Positions 9,307 to 18,338 of a DNA stretch of 64,000 bases are shown piece by piece (the first letter of the stretch is position 1; every line of letters begins with the position of its first letter). This stretch comes from Streptomyces monomycini (GTDB lineage Bacteria > Actinomycetota > Actinomycetes > Streptomycetales > Streptomycetaceae). The notes below the pieces were generated by a model. It was not told the DNA's origin and made no database searches. It saw only the letters and a program-made list of their open reading frames with translations. Location of the stretch: positions 62,001 through 126,000 of the forward strand of contig NZ_JAFIQY010000006.1 in NCBI RefSeq assembly GCF_022271435.1. Reading direction: 5' to 3'. Both the position numbers and the translations under genes were made by a program.

Positions 9307-11547
9307 ATGCGCACCAAGGACCTCCTGGCCGCCACCGCGACCGGCCTGTGGCGCTGGGACAACGTCTCGGGGGAAGTGACCCTCGACGCCGAGACCGCCC
9401 GGCTGCTGGGCCTGCCCGCGGAGCCCGCCGAGCTGTCCGAGGCCGCGGTGCGCTCCCGCCTCCACCCCGCCGACTTCGCCGAGATCACCGGCATCGTCAA
9501 CCTCGCCGTCACCGAGAGCAGCATCGCCGAGGCCCGGCTGCGCGTCATGGACAGCGCGGGCCGGGTGCTGCGCACCGTCCGCACCCGCTCCCGCGCCTTC
9601 CTGCGCAGCGACACCGACGACACGGACTACGAGCTGGTCGGCACCGTCCAGGAGATCCCCGGGACCCAGCCCGGCACCACCGCCCCGCATACCCCGGTCA
9701 CCGGCGACTGGCGCCGCTCCCGCGAGGCGTTCCTGCTGGACGCCGGCCGCGCGCTCGCCGAGGCGCACTCCACCGCCGAGGTGCTGCGGGTCGCCGCCGG
9801 CCTGTCCATGCCCGGCTTCAGCCCGGACGGCCTGGCCGTCTTCGGCATCGAGGGCGACCGGATCTCCGTCATCGGCCACCACGGGCACCGGCAGGGCGAC
9901 CTCGCCCCCTTCGTCGACATGCCGCTGGACACCGACTACCCGGCCGCCGAGGTGGTACGGACCGGCCGCGCCGTCTACCTGCCCGCCCCCGAGGACTACC
10001 GCCGCCGCTACCCCGCCACCTGGCCGCTGGCCGCCGCCTTCCACCGGGAGTCCTGGGCCTTCCTGCCCCTGGTGAGCGCGGGCCGCACGATCGGCGCCTG
10101 GATGGCGGCCTTCGGCACACCGGTCGCCTTCACGCCCGACGAGCGCTCGGTGCTCACCACCGTCGCCCGGATGCTCGCCCAGGCACTGGCCCGCGCCGGC
10201 GACCAGGAGTCGCGGCGCGAGCTGACCGACGGCCTCCAGCGCAGCATGATGCCGACGGTGCACCCGGACATTCCCGGCATGACGGTGGCGGCGCGGTACG
10301 TGCCGACCGGCGGCGGCCTGGAGGTCGGCGGCGACTGGTACGACATGATCACGCTGCCGTCCGGCCGGATCGCGCTGGTCATCGGCGACGTGCAGGGCCA
10401 CGACGTACGGGCCGCGGGCCTGATGGGACAGCTGCGGATCGCGCTGCGCGCCTACGCCTCCGAGGGCCACCACCCCGACGCGGTGCTCTCCCGCGCCTCC
10501 CGCTTCCTCGCCGGCATCAACGACACCGAGTTCGGCGGCGAGGACCCGCGCTTCGCCACCTGCCTCTACATCGAGGTGGACCCGGCGACCGGCCTGCTGG
10601 ACATCGCGCGGGCCGGGCACCCCGACCCGACCATCCGGATGGCCGACGGGACGGTACTCGTCCGGCCCACCGCGGGCGGCCTGCCGCTGGGCATCGTCCC
10701 GGACACCGACTACCCGACCACCCGGCTCGTCCTGGAGCCCGGCGAGACGATGCTGGTCTGCACGGACGGGCTGATCGAGACCGGCGGGCACGACCTGGAG
10801 TCGGGCTGGGCGCGGCTGCGCCACGTCATCGAGACGTACGGGGCCGAGGACCCGGCCGGCAACGCCACGGACGTGGTCGCGCCGACGCTGGAGGACGCGG
10901 CGGGCCTGGAGAAGCTCGCCGACGCGCTCGTCCAGGCGGTGCACGGCCCGCCGTCGTACCACACCACCGGTCCGTTCATGGACCGCCGCGAGGACGACAT
11001 AGCGATGCTGCTGCTGTGCCGCGAGGGCGGCAGCTGCGGGGTCGGTACGGGCGGCACGGCGGCGCACCGGCCCGTCCGCCGTACGGTGCTGACCGTCAAG
11101 CAGGCCGAGCCCGAGCGGATAGCGGAGGCCCGTCACCAGGTCCGCGACGTGCTGCACGACTGGACCGACGAGGACCAGGTCGACTCGGCCGTCCTGATGG
11201 TCTCCGAGATGGTCACCAATGTGCTGATGCACACGGACGGCGACGCGCTGCTGGTCGCGGAGATCACCGGCGAGAAGGGCAGCCGCCGGATCCGCGTGGA
11301 CGTCGCCGACAGCAGCGACGAGCTGCCGCACCGCCGCACCCCGGGCGAGCTGGCGTCCTCGGGGCGCGGCCTGGTGCTGATGGAGCTGCTGGCGGGCGCG
11401 TGGGGCGTGGACCCGCGCGGCGACGGCAAGTCGACGTGGTTCGAGCTCTACGAGGACGCGGCGGGCGGCGCCGAGCCGTCGCTGGCGGACCTCTCCGCCC
11501 CGCCGGCGGCCCCGTCGGCCGACCCGCTGCCCGAATCCGCGGCGTAG
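9307..11547 (+). CDS. SpoIIE-family PP2C phosphatase with PAS, GAF and anti-sigma kinase domains
   Basis: A 746-residue cytoplasmic signalling protein with four domains: PAS-like (1-115), GAF (about 140-300), PPM/SpoIIE phosphatase (about 315-560; VGGDWYDMITLPSGRIALVI and IGDVQGHD carry metal-binding Asp residues), and an RsbW-like HATPase (about 600-725; VSEMVTNVLMH N-box, then a GRGL G-box). Such proteins combine dephosphorylation of an anti-anti-sigma factor with anti-sigma kinase activity and so set the activity of SigB-like factors in response to a small ligand or redox signal. No target sigma or STAS gene is adjacent. The last 100 bp overlap the convergent permease gene. Confidence 0.92.
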   Translation: MRTKDLLAATATGLWRWDNVSGEVTLDAETARLLGLPAEPAELSEAAVRSRLHPADFAEITGIVNLAVTESSIAEARLRVMDSAGRVLRTVRTRSRAFLRSDTDDTDYELVGTVQEIPGTQPGTTAPHTPVTGDWRRSREAFLLDAGRALAEAHSTAEVLRVAAGLSMPGFSPDGLAVFGIEGDRISVIGHHGHRQGDLAPFVDMPLDTDYPAAEVVRTGRAVYLPAPEDYRRRYPATWPLAAAFHRESWAFLPLVSAGRTIGAWMAAFGTPVAFTPDERSVLTTVARMLAQALARAGDQESRRELTDGLQRSMMPTVHPDIPGMTVAARYVPTGGGLEVGGDWYDMITLPSGRIALVIGDVQGHDVRAAGLMGQLRIALRAYASEGHHPDAVLSRASRFLAGINDTEFGGEDPRFATCLYIEVDPATGLLDIARAGHPDPTIRMADGTVLVRPTAGGLPLGIVPDTDYPTTRLVLEPGETMLVCTDGLIETGGHDLESGWARLRHVIETYGAEDPAGNATDVVAPTLEDAAGLEKLADALVQAVHGPPSYHTTGPFMDRREDDIAMLLLCREGGSCGVGTGGTAAHRPVRRTVLTVKQAEPERIAEARHQVRDVLHDWTDEDQVDSAVLMVSEMVTNVLMHTDGDALLVAEITGEKGSRRIRVDVADSSDELPHRRTPGELASSGRGLVLMELLAGAWGVDPRGDGKSTWFELYEDAAGGAEPSLADLSAPPAAPSADPLPESAA

Positions 11548-12596
11548 TGCCGGCGCAGCTCGGAGAGCACGCCGAACGCCGCCGCGGTCAGCGGCACGGA
11601 CAGCAGCATCCCCATCACCCCGGCGACGCTGGCGCCCGCGGTGATCGCCAGCATCACGATCGCCGGGTGCATCTGGACCGTACGGCTCTGCACGATCGGC
11701 TGGAGGATGTGGCCCTCCAGGAAGAACACCACCAGGACGATGCCCAGCGTCCAGAGCGCGATGGCCGGGCCCCGGTCGTCGGCGAACGCGACCAGCACGG
11801 CCACCGAGCCGGACAGGAACGAGCCCAGGTACGGGATGTAGGCGCCCACGAAGACCAGTGCGCCCAGCCCGAACGCGCCGGGCACCTGGAGGATCAGCAG
11901 ACCGACGGTGATGCCGACCGCGTCGATCAGCGCGATCAGCGTCGTACCGCGCATGAAGCCCTCGATGGCCTGGTAGCCGCGGCGGGCCATCTGTTCCAGC
12001 CCCGGCCCGGAGTCGCCGGGCGCCCAGTCGTGCAGAGCGCGGACGGCCTTGTCCGCGTCGCGCAGGAAGAAGAACGTCAGGAACAGGGCGAGTACGGAAG
12101 CGGCGAGGGTAGCCGCGACGACGCCGACGCCTTCCAGGACGCCGGTGGCCGCGGTGCCGCCGAACTTCCCTATGAAGGGCTTGGCGTTGGAGACGATGTC
12201 GTCCAGTGAGGTACCGGCGGCGCCGAAGTGCCGGGACACCTCCTTGGCGGCGTCCTTGAGCGAGGCGATGATCTGGTCCCCGGTGTCGATCAGCGCGCTG
12301 ACGACGATGTAACCGGCGCCGCCGACCACCACGATCAGCAGGGCGCAGGTCAGCCCGGCGGCCAGCGAACGGTTCAGCTTCATGGCCACCAGCCGCCGGT
12401 AGACCGGCCCCAGCAGCGCACTGCCGAGCAGGGCCAGCAGTACGGGGGTGACGGCGGCGCTCAGGGTCACGCACAGCCAGACGCCGACGGCCGCCACGGC
12501 GGCGACGAGCAGGCCCACGCCGCACCAGGCCGCGGCGCGGCGGGCGGCGGCCGGGAGCAGTGGCTGACGGTCCGGGGGTCTCAGATCGTTTCGCAC
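11448..12596 (-). CDS. AI-2E family transporter (PerM-like permease)
   Basis: A 382-residue polytopic membrane protein of the AI-2E/PerM family (PF01594). About eight hydrophobic segments are present, with the family pattern ALVFVGAYIPYLGSFLSG near the centre and HILQPIVQSRTVQMHPAIVM near the C-terminus. Despite the family name, most members are not shown to export autoinducer-2; some are Na+/H+ antiporters. Start is GTG at 12596. The Ser/Ala/Gly-rich C-terminal tail lies wholly within the antisense of the phosphatase gene end, so the two transcripts overlap by 100 nt. Confidence 0.88.
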   Translation of the reverse strand: MRNDLRPPDRQPLLPAAARRAAAWCGVGLLVAAVAAVGVWLCVTLSAAVTPVLLALLGSALLGPVYRRLVAMKLNRSLAAGLTCALLIVVVGGAGYIVVSALIDTGDQIIASLKDAAKEVSRHFGAAGTSLDDIVSNAKPFIGKFGGTAATGVLEGVGVVAATLAASVLALFLTFFFLRDADKAVRALHDWAPGDSGPGLEQMARRGYQAIEGFMRGTTLIALIDAVGITVGLLILQVPGAFGLGALVFVGAYIPYLGSFLSGSVAVLVAFADDRGPAIALWTLGIVLVVFFLEGHILQPIVQSRTVQMHPAIVMLAITAGASVAGVMGMLLSVPLTAAAFGVLSELRRHYAADSGSGSADGAAGGAERSASDGSAPPAASS

Positions 12597-12742
12597 CCCG
12601 CCAGTGGATCACGGGGCCGCCCGTACGGGGCGGCATTCCGCCGCGAGCGGATGCAGTCTTGTTGCGGCCGCGGACGGGTACGGACCACTGTCGGCCCGTA
12701 CCCGCTGTCCGCTGTTCCCCCGTCCGCTGTCCCTGCGCCGGC

Positions 12743-13699
12743 TCAGTGGCCCTCGGCCGGCACCGTCCCCAGCCGCCCCGCCTGGAAGTCCTCGAAGGCC
12801 TGGGCCAGTTCGGCGTGGGTGTTCATGACGAACGGGCCGTAGTGCATCATCGGCTCGCGGATCGGCTGCCCGCCGAGCAGCACGACCTCCAGGTTGGGGC
12901 TGCGGGACTCCTGCGTGGCGTCCGCCCGGAGGGTGAGCGAGTCACCGCCGGGGCCGAACACGACGGCCTGCCCGGTACGGAACGGCCGCCCGAGCGGACC
13001 CGCGCTGCCGCGTCCGGCCAGCCCGTACGCCAGCGCGTTGAAGTCCGACCGCCACGGGATGGTCACCTCGGCACCCGGATTGACCGAGACGTGCATCATC
13101 GTGATCGGCGTGTGGGTGATCCCGGGTCCTTCATGACCGTCGATGTCGCCCGCGATCAGCCGCAGCAGCGCGCCGCCGTCCGCCGAGGTCAGCAGCTTGA
13201 CCTGGCCGCCGCCGATGTCCTGGTAGCGCGGCGCCATCATCTTGTCCTTCTTAGGCAGGTTCACCCACAGCTGGAGGCCGTGGAAGAGCCCGCCCGTCAT
13301 GACCAGTTCCTCCGGCGGCGCCTCGATGTGCAGCAGACCGGAGCCCGCCGTCATCCACTGGGTGTCGCCGTCGTTGATCACGCCACCGCCGCCGTGCGAG
13401 TCACGGTGGATGAAGCTGCCGTCGATCAGGTACGTGACGGTCTCGAAGCCGCGGTGCGGGTGCCAGGGGGTGCCTTTGGGCTCGCCCGGCGCGTACTCCA
13501 CCTCGCCCATCTGATCCATCATGATGAACGGATCCAGGTGCGTGTAGTCGATGCCGGCGAAGGCACGGCGTACCGGAAAACCCTCCCCCTCGAAGCCGCC
13601 GGGCGCGGTGGAGACCGCGAGCACGGCCCGCGGCCGGGCGTCGGCGGGCGCCGCCACCCGCGGCAGGGTCAGCGGATTCTCTACGGTCACTGCGGGCAT
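12743..13699 (-). CDS. Pirin family protein
   Basis: A 318-residue bicupin of the pirin family. The N-terminal metal-binding motif is visible as PHRGFETVTYLIDG followed by HRDSHGG, and the glycine-rich GSGLLHIEAPPEE segment is typical. Bacterial pirins bind iron or copper; some are quercetin dioxygenases and others modulate redox or central metabolism. The ATG is preceded by GAGGAGG. A perfect inverted repeat lies 25-39 bp upstream, suggesting control by a MarR-like repressor encoded elsewhere. Confidence 0.92.
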   Translation of the reverse strand: MPAVTVENPLTLPRVAAPADARPRAVLAVSTAPGGFEGEGFPVRRAFAGIDYTHLDPFIMMDQMGEVEYAPGEPKGTPWHPHRGFETVTYLIDGSFIHRDSHGGGGVINDGDTQWMTAGSGLLHIEAPPEELVMTGGLFHGLQLWVNLPKKDKMMAPRYQDIGGGQVKLLTSADGGALLRLIAGDIDGHEGPGITHTPITMMHVSVNPGAEVTIPWRSDFNALAYGLAGRGSAGPLGRPFRTGQAVVFGPGGDSLTLRADATQESRSPNLEVVLLGGQPIREPMMHYGPFVMNTHAELAQAFEDFQAGRLGTVPAEGH

Positions 13700-13723
13700 G
13701 ACGGCCTCCTCGGTCGTTCGACA

Positions 13724-13738
13724 TTCAACTTAGTTGAA
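13724..13738. promoter_or_regulatory. Operator-like inverted repeat upstream of pirin
   Basis: TTCAACTTAGTTGAA is a perfect 6-bp inverted repeat with a 3-base centre, AT-rich in a GC-rich background, 25 bp upstream of the pirin ATG. Its size and symmetry resemble MarR-family operators. No MarR gene is in the window. Confidence 0.6.
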
Positions 13739-13891
13739 CTCTGAACAACCTGCAAGGCGTCGCCCATTCCCGCGGCACGTGCGCCGATGAAAGGGCTGGT
13801 CAGAGCGTTGCGTGGAAGCGGTGGGCGGTGCACCACTTCCGGCACACGCACGCCTCTCGCGCCGGACGCCCGGCCGGAGCACTCTGAACGC

Positions 13892-14653
13892 ATGGGCACA
13901 TCCGCTCAGGACCCAGCGGGCCAAGGACAAGGGTGGAGGCAGCCGGGCCAGGGTCCCCCGGCGGCCTCGGATCAAGGACAGCCGGCACCGCCCGGCTCGC
14001 CGTACGCGGCACCACCACCGCCGCCCCCGCGCAAACGCCGCAAGGGCTGTCTGACCTGCGGCATCGCCGCAGCCGTCGGGGCCGTGATCGTGCTGGTCGT
14101 CATCATCGTCACGGTCGTCTCCGTCGGCGGCTCCGGCGGCGGCAAGGACGAGAGCGGCGGCTCCGGCCCTTCCGGGACGTCGTCCGCGTCCGCCGGGAAG
14201 GGCAGGATCACGAAGGAGATGTACGACCGGGTCCGTACGGGCATGACCGAGCGCGAGGTCACCGCGATCACCGGCCCGTGCGAGTCCTCGGCGGAGGACG
14301 AGGTGGCGGGGGTCCGCGGCAAGGTGCTGACCTGCCAGGGCGCCGAGACCTTCAGCGCGGCGACGTTCACCTTCAGCAACGGGCGGCTGGCCGCCAAGGG
14401 ACAGGTGGGCCTCGGCGGCGACCGGGCGCGGAAGGGGTCGATGACCAAGGAGAAGTACGACCGGCTGCGGACCGGGATGACCGAGAAGGAAGCCCTGGCC
14501 GTCGCGGGGGCGTGCGAGAAGAACTCCGACACCGACCTCGCGGGCAGCTCGGCGACGGGCTACACCTGCACCGCCGCCGACGGGCTGGGCAGCGCCTCGC
14601 TCACCTTCGCCGACGGGAAGCTGGTGGCGAAGGCGCAGGCCGGGCTGGAGTGA
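13892..14653 (+). CDS. Membrane-anchored protein with two BLIP-like repeats
   Basis: About 253 residues: a Pro/Gln/Gly-rich cytoplasmic N-terminus (1-50), an RKRRKGC boundary, one transmembrane helix (about 55-78), a Gly/Ser linker, then two similar ~75-residue repeats. Each repeat starts I/MTKExYDRxRTGMTExE and contains a Cys shortly after (GPCESS, GACEKN) and a second Cys (LTCQG, YTCTA). The GMTxxxV...C pattern and tandem arrangement are those of Streptomyces beta-lactamase inhibitory protein (BLIP). Anchored to the outside of the membrane, it could bind penicillin-binding proteins, beta-lactamases or other wall enzymes; that is inference. ATG at 13892 was chosen over an ATG at 13787, whose extension is not protein-like. 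Confidence 0.75.
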   Translation: MGTSAQDPAGQGQGWRQPGQGPPAASDQGQPAPPGSPYAAPPPPPPRKRRKGCLTCGIAAAVGAVIVLVVIIVTVVSVGGSGGGKDESGGSGPSGTSSASAGKGRITKEMYDRVRTGMTEREVTAITGPCESSAEDEVAGVRGKVLTCQGAETFSAATFTFSNGRLAAKGQVGLGGDRARKGSMTKEKYDRLRTGMTEKEALAVAGACEKNSDTDLAGSSATGYTCTAADGLGSASLTFADGKLVAKAQAGLE

Positions 14654-14705
14654 CGGGCGCGGGCAGGCGCAGACACAGGGGCGGGGGCAGGGGCCGGAAA
14701 GTGTG

Positions 14706-14729
14706 CGGCGGCACCCTCAGGTGCCGCCG
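14706..14729. terminator. Hairpin between BLIP-like and sseB-like genes
   Basis: Perfect 10-bp stem (CGGCGGCACC with its complement) and a 4-base loop, 52 bp after the BLIP-like gene and in the convergent gap. Likely terminator for both genes. Confidence 0.7.
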
Positions 14730-14794
14730 TCAGGCTCCGCCGCCGGGTGCCGCCGCCGGGTGCCGCCGTCGGGCCGCCACCGGGTGCCGCCGTC
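14730..14794. repeat. GGGTGCCGCCG short repeats
   Basis: At least three copies of GGGTGCCGCCG, in part spaced by two bases, follow the hairpin and repeat its right arm. The block fills the gap up to the end of the convergent SseB gene. Probably replication slippage; alternative hairpins are possible. Confidence 0.6.
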
Positions 14795-14804
14795 AGGGAC
14801 GGGG

Positions 14805-15275
14805 TCAGCCGTACATCCGGCGCATCGCGAAGTCGACCATCTGCTCCACCGACTTGGCGTCGAAGACCATGCGGTGGTCGCCCTCCATGTCCAGGACGAA
14901 GCCGTAGCCGGTGGGGAGCAGGTCCAGGACCTCGGCGCCGGTGATCACGAAGTACTTGGACTCCTTGCCCGCGTACCGGCGCAGCTCCTTGAGCGAGGTG
15001 AACATCGGGATGACCGGCTGCTGCGTGTTGTGCAGCGCCAGGAACCCGGGGTTGTCGCCGCGCGGGCAGTAGACCTTGGAGGTGGAGAAGATGCCCTGGA
15101 AGTCCTCCGCCGACATCGAGCCGGTGGTGAAGGCCCGTACCGCGTCGGCGAGGGAGGGCGGGGACGGCTCGGGGTAGAGCGGCTGCTCGCCGTAGCCGCC
15201 GGGGGCCGGGTGCTGCGGCGGGGGCGCACCGTACTGTTGCTGCCCGGCGCCCGCGTTCTGGTCGTAGCCGTACAT
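14805..15275 (-). CDS. SseB family protein
   Basis: A 156-residue protein with an N-terminal Tyr/Gln/Pro-rich tract (residues 1-45) and an SseB-like domain. The domain includes YCPRGDNPGFLALHN, then PVIPMFTSLKELRRYAG, and VLDLLPTGYGFVLDMEGDHR; the last resembles the SseB LP-x-G-x-GxxxNP block. SseB proteins have no settled enzymatic function; in Streptomyces they are often in housekeeping regions. Start is ATG at 15275; a longer reading frame upstream overlaps the divergent MmpS-like gene and is not real. Confidence 0.75.
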   Translation of the reverse strand: MYGYDQNAGAGQQQYGAPPPQHPAPGGYGEQPLYPEPSPPSLADAVRAFTTGSMSAEDFQGIFSTSKVYCPRGDNPGFLALHNTQQPVIPMFTSLKELRRYAGKESKYFVITGAEVLDLLPTGYGFVLDMEGDHRMVFDAKSVEQMVDFAMRRMYG

Positions 15276-15362
15276 GCGGCACAGCGTACTGAGTCGGCGC
15301 GGCACGTACGCCGCTACGTTGGAAGAGCTCCGAGTCCGCCCGACCGACCGAGGCCCGCACCG

Positions 15363-15800
15363 ATGACCGATCGCGATCGACCGAAGCCGCGCATCACCCG
15401 TGGCGGCGTGCTGCTCACCGTCAGCGCCGTGACCGCCTGCGGGCTGATGCTCTTCGGCGCCGTCCAGCTCAGGAACGCGCAGGCGGCCTGGTCCCTGACG
15501 TACGAGGCCACCTCCACGGGCGGGCAGCCGCGGGCCGCCGAGGTGCGCTACCGGCACTCCGACAGCGGCGACGAGCGCGAGGAGAAGACCGGCGGGACGC
15601 GCCTGCCCTGGCGCAAGACGGTGGTCGTGGACGCCGGCGAGGAGGCGTGGCTGGAGGTGCGGCCGGCCGGGAACGGCACGGCCTCCTGCCGGATTCTGCT
15701 CGACGGCGAGCGCCAGGTCGCCTCGGGGAAGTCGCCGGGGCCGGGCGAGCCCGCCGTGTGCCGGGTGACCACCAGTGGCACGTCGCAGCAGTGGCGGTAG
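15363..15800 (+). CDS. MmpS-like single-pass membrane protein
   Basis: A 145-residue protein with a short basic cytoplasmic N-terminus, one membrane helix at about residues 15-37 (VLLTVSAVTACGLMLFGAV) and an extracytoplasmic domain. The C-terminal pattern (TASCRILLDGERQVASG, then GEPAVCRVT) with two cysteines resembles the MmpS/transport-accessory fold, an immunoglobulin-like beta sandwich seen in mycobacterial MmpS proteins. No MmpL-type RND transporter is adjacent, so any partner is elsewhere. It is divergent from the SseB gene with 87 bp between starts. Confidence 0.6.
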   Translation: MTDRDRPKPRITRGGVLLTVSAVTACGLMLFGAVQLRNAQAAWSLTYEATSTGGQPRAAEVRYRHSDSGDEREEKTGGTRLPWRKTVVVDAGEEAWLEVRPAGNGTASCRILLDGERQVASGKSPGPGEPAVCRVTTSGTSQQWR

Positions 15801-15969
15801 GACACAGGAGGACGTACATAGGAGGACGTACAAGGGCGTACGGCAGGGCCGCCCGGCCCCTCCGGAGCTGCACAAACAGGGCATCACGGCCCCCTGAGGC
15901 GTACGGCAGGGGCCCTGGCGCCGCTCATTGACGCTCGTCACAGATGGGCGGTCAGGGGTTGCTTCTTAT

Positions 15970-15981
15970 TACCGACGGGTA
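15970..15981. promoter_or_regulatory. Possible operator upstream of acyl-CoA dehydrogenase
   Basis: TACCGACGGGTA, a 4-bp inverted repeat with a 4-base spacer, lies in the only AT-richer patch of the 270-bp region, about 90 bp before the acyl-CoA dehydrogenase ATG. Fatty-acid degradation genes in actinobacteria are often repressed by TetR-type regulators at such sites; which one is unknown. Confidence 0.3.
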
Positions 15982-16070
15982 GCATCATCGTAGCTACTTG
16001 CTGGTATTGCGTTTGAGGTCCCTCGCTTCCAAGCGCTGGGTCTCCTCCCGAACCTTACGGAGCCGTACCC

Positions 16071-17897
16071 ATGGGCCACTACAAGTCGAATCTCCGCGAC
16101 ATCGAGTTCAACCTCTTCGAGGTGCTCGGGCGCGACAGCGTGTACGGCACCGGACCGTTCGCGGAGATGGACGTCGACACCGCCAAGAGCGTGCTGAGCG
16201 AGATCGCCCGGCTCTCCGAGAACGAGCTGGCGGACTCCTTCGCGGACACCGACCGCAACCCGCCGGTCTTCGACCCGGACACCAACACCGCGCCGGTACC
16301 CGACACCTTCAAGAAGAGCTACCAGGCGTACATGGACGCCGAGTGGTGGCGGCTGGGCATCCCGGAGGAGATCGGCGGCACCACCGCGCCGCGCTCCCTG
16401 CTGTGGGCCTTCGCCGAGACCATCCTGGGCGCCAACCCGGCCATCTGGATGTACGCCTCCGGCCCGGCCTTCGCGGGCGTGCTCCACGAGGAGGGCACCG
16501 AGGAGCAGCACAGGATCGCCCAGCTGATGGTGGACAAGCAGTGGGGCTCCACCATGGTGCTGACCGAGCCCGACGCGGGTTCGGACGTCGGCGCCGGCCG
16601 CACCAAGGCCACGCAGCAGGCGGACGGCACCTGGCACATCGAGGGCGTCAAGCGCTTCATCACCTCCGGTGAGCACGACATGTCCGAGAACATCGTGCAC
16701 TTCGTGCTGGCCCGCCCCGAGGGTGCCGGTCCGGGCACCAAGGGCCTGTCGCTGTTCATCGTGCCGAAGTACGACTTCGACTGGGAGACCGGCGAGCTGG
16801 GCGAGCGCAACGGCGCCTACGCCACCAACGTCGAGCACAAGATGGGCCTGAAGGCCTCCAACACCTGCGAGATGACCTTCGGCGCCAACCACCCGGCCAA
16901 GGGCTGGCTGCTGGGCGAGAAGCACGACGGCATCCGCCAGATGTTCAAGATCATCGAGTTCGCGCGGATGATGGTCGGCACGAAGGCCATCGCCACCCTC
17001 TCCACCGGCTACCTCAACGCCCTGGAGTACGCCAAGGAGCGCGTGCAGGGCCCGGACCTGGCCGCCTTCACCGACAAGACCGCGCCGCGCGTCACCATCA
17101 CCCACCACCCCGACGTGCGCCGCGCGCTGATGACGCAGAAGGCGTACGCCGAGGGCATGCGCGCCCTGGTGCTCTACACCGCGACCGTCCAGGACGAGAT
17201 CATCGCCAAGGAGGCCGCGGGCGAGGACGCCTCCGCCGCGACCCGCCTGAACGACCTGCTGCTGCCGATCGTCAAGGGCTACGGCTCGGAGAAGTCCTAC
17301 GAGCAGCTGGCCCAGTCGCTCCAGACCTTCGGCGGCTCCGGGTACCTCCAGGAGTACCCGATCGAGCAGTACATCCGGGACGCCAAGATCGACACCCTCT
17401 ACGAGGGCACCACCGCCATCCAGGGCCAGGACTTCTTCTTCCGGAAGATCGTCCGGGACCAGGGCCAGGCCATGACCGCGCTCTCCGAGGAGATCAAGAA
17501 GTTCCTCGCGGAGGCCGTCGGCGGCGAGGCGCTGGAGGCGGCCCGCGGCGAGCTGGCCAAGGCCGCCGCCGACCTGGAGGCGATCGTCGGCGCGATGCTG
17601 ACCGACCTGGCCGGCACCGAGAAGGACGTGAAGTCCATCTACAAGGTGGGGCTGAACACCACCCGCCTGCTGATGGCCTCCGGTGACGTCGTCATCGGCT
17701 ACCTGCTCCTGAAGGGCGCCGCGGTCGCGAGCGAGAAGCTGGCGGGTGCCTCCAGCAAGGACAAGCCGTTCTACGAGGGCAAGATCGCGGCGGCGAAGTT
17801 CTTCGCGCACAACGTGCTGCCGGGCGTGTCCGTGCAGCGTGGCCTGGCCGAGACCGTCGACCAGTCGCTGATGGAGCTGGACGAGGCCGCGTTCTGA
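16071..17897 (+). CDS. Acyl-CoA dehydrogenase, long FadE5-like form
   Basis: A 608-residue FAD-dependent acyl-CoA dehydrogenase, longer than the ~385-residue short-chain enzymes because of an added N-terminal helical segment and a C-terminal domain (about 470-608). Conserved elements are [19 protein letters not shown] (FAD/substrate region), [18 protein letters not shown] and [17 protein letters not shown], the last holding the expected catalytic Glu region. It catalyses the first oxidation of acyl-CoA beta-oxidation in the cytoplasm. Similarity in size and ends to mycobacterial FadE5 suggests broad chain-length use; this is inference. ACGGAG precedes the ATG. The gene stands alone. Confidence 0.92.
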   Translation: MGHYKSNLRDIEFNLFEVLGRDSVYGTGPFAEMDVDTAKSVLSEIARLSENELADSFADTDRNPPVFDPDTNTAPVPDTFKKSYQAYMDAEWWRLGIPEEIGGTTAPRSLLWAFAETILGANPAIWMYASGPAFAGVLHEEGTEEQHRIAQLMVDKQWGSTMVLTEPDAGSDVGAGRTKATQQADGTWHIEGVKRFITSGEHDMSENIVHFVLARPEGAGPGTKGLSLFIVPKYDFDWETGELGERNGAYATNVEHKMGLKASNTCEMTFGANHPAKGWLLGEKHDGIRQMFKIIEFARMMVGTKAIATLSTGYLNALEYAKERVQGPDLAAFTDKTAPRVTITHHPDVRRALMTQKAYAEGMRALVLYTATVQDEIIAKEAAGEDASAATRLNDLLLPIVKGYGSEKSYEQLAQSLQTFGGSGYLQEYPIEQYIRDAKIDTLYEGTTAIQGQDFFFRKIVRDQGQAMTALSEEIKKFLAEAVGGEALEAARGELAKAAADLEAIVGAMLTDLAGTEKDVKSIYKVGLNTTRLLMASGDVVIGYLLLKGAAVASEKLAGASSKDKPFYEGKIAAAKFFAHNVLPGVSVQRGLAETVDQSLMELDEAAF

Positions 17898-18338
17898 GGT
17901 GACCCGAGGGGCCTGGCGCGCTCTGCGGGTCTTCTAAGAGCGGCTTAAAACCCGTCCGGAAAAAACCGGTTTACGGGACGCTCTCACAGCGTTCTCAGAC
18001 AAGCGCGCCAAGCTGGCGTTGCCCGCCTCCCATCCCCCGGGGAGGCGGGCATCGTCGTTCGGGAGGCTGCCGTACGGACCTGGCGGACCATGCCCGAACC
18101 GGCCTGGCGGACCGTGCCCGACGGGCCTGGCCGAGGGTTCCGAACGGGATTCCAGGAAGTGCCCGAACGGGCCGCCCGGCTTCCCGTACGGACCTCCCGG
18201 GGGCAGCGGTCACGGGCCTTCCGGAGCCGCGCCGGCGCCGGTCGCCGAGCCGCCGTCGGGGCGTTCCGGTTCCCATACCGTGATGCATGCCGATTCGTAT
18301 ACCGGGGAAGGGCACCCGCTAGTCCTTATGCTGAATCC
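17898..18338. other. Gene-free interval after acyl-CoA dehydrogenase
   Basis: 441 bp with no credible gene. It contains a strong hairpin at 18021-18050 and then about 120 bp of imperfect direct repeats built on GGCCTGGCGGACCxTGCCCGA (18080-18125). The last 60 bp are likely to hold the promoter of the aminopeptidase gene. Open frames here are compositionally biased and have no ribosome-binding sites. Confidence 0.6.
18021..18050 (+). terminator. Hairpin terminator downstream of acyl-CoA dehydrogenase
   Basis: GCCCGCCTCC pairs perfectly with GGAGGCGGGC around a 10-base C/G-rich loop, 124 bp past the stop codon. Likely intrinsic terminator without U-run. Confidence 0.7.

Noticed and set aside
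11448..12596. Quorum-sensing AI-2 exporter
   Set aside because: The family name AI-2E is misleading; membership alone does not support AI-2 transport and no luxS is in the window.
8944..12636. A 1,230-codon open frame on the minus strand across aspS, phosphatase and permease genes
   Set aside because: It is Arg/Gly/Ala-rich, has no family signature and lies antisense or out of frame to three well-supported genes. It is a high-GC shadow.
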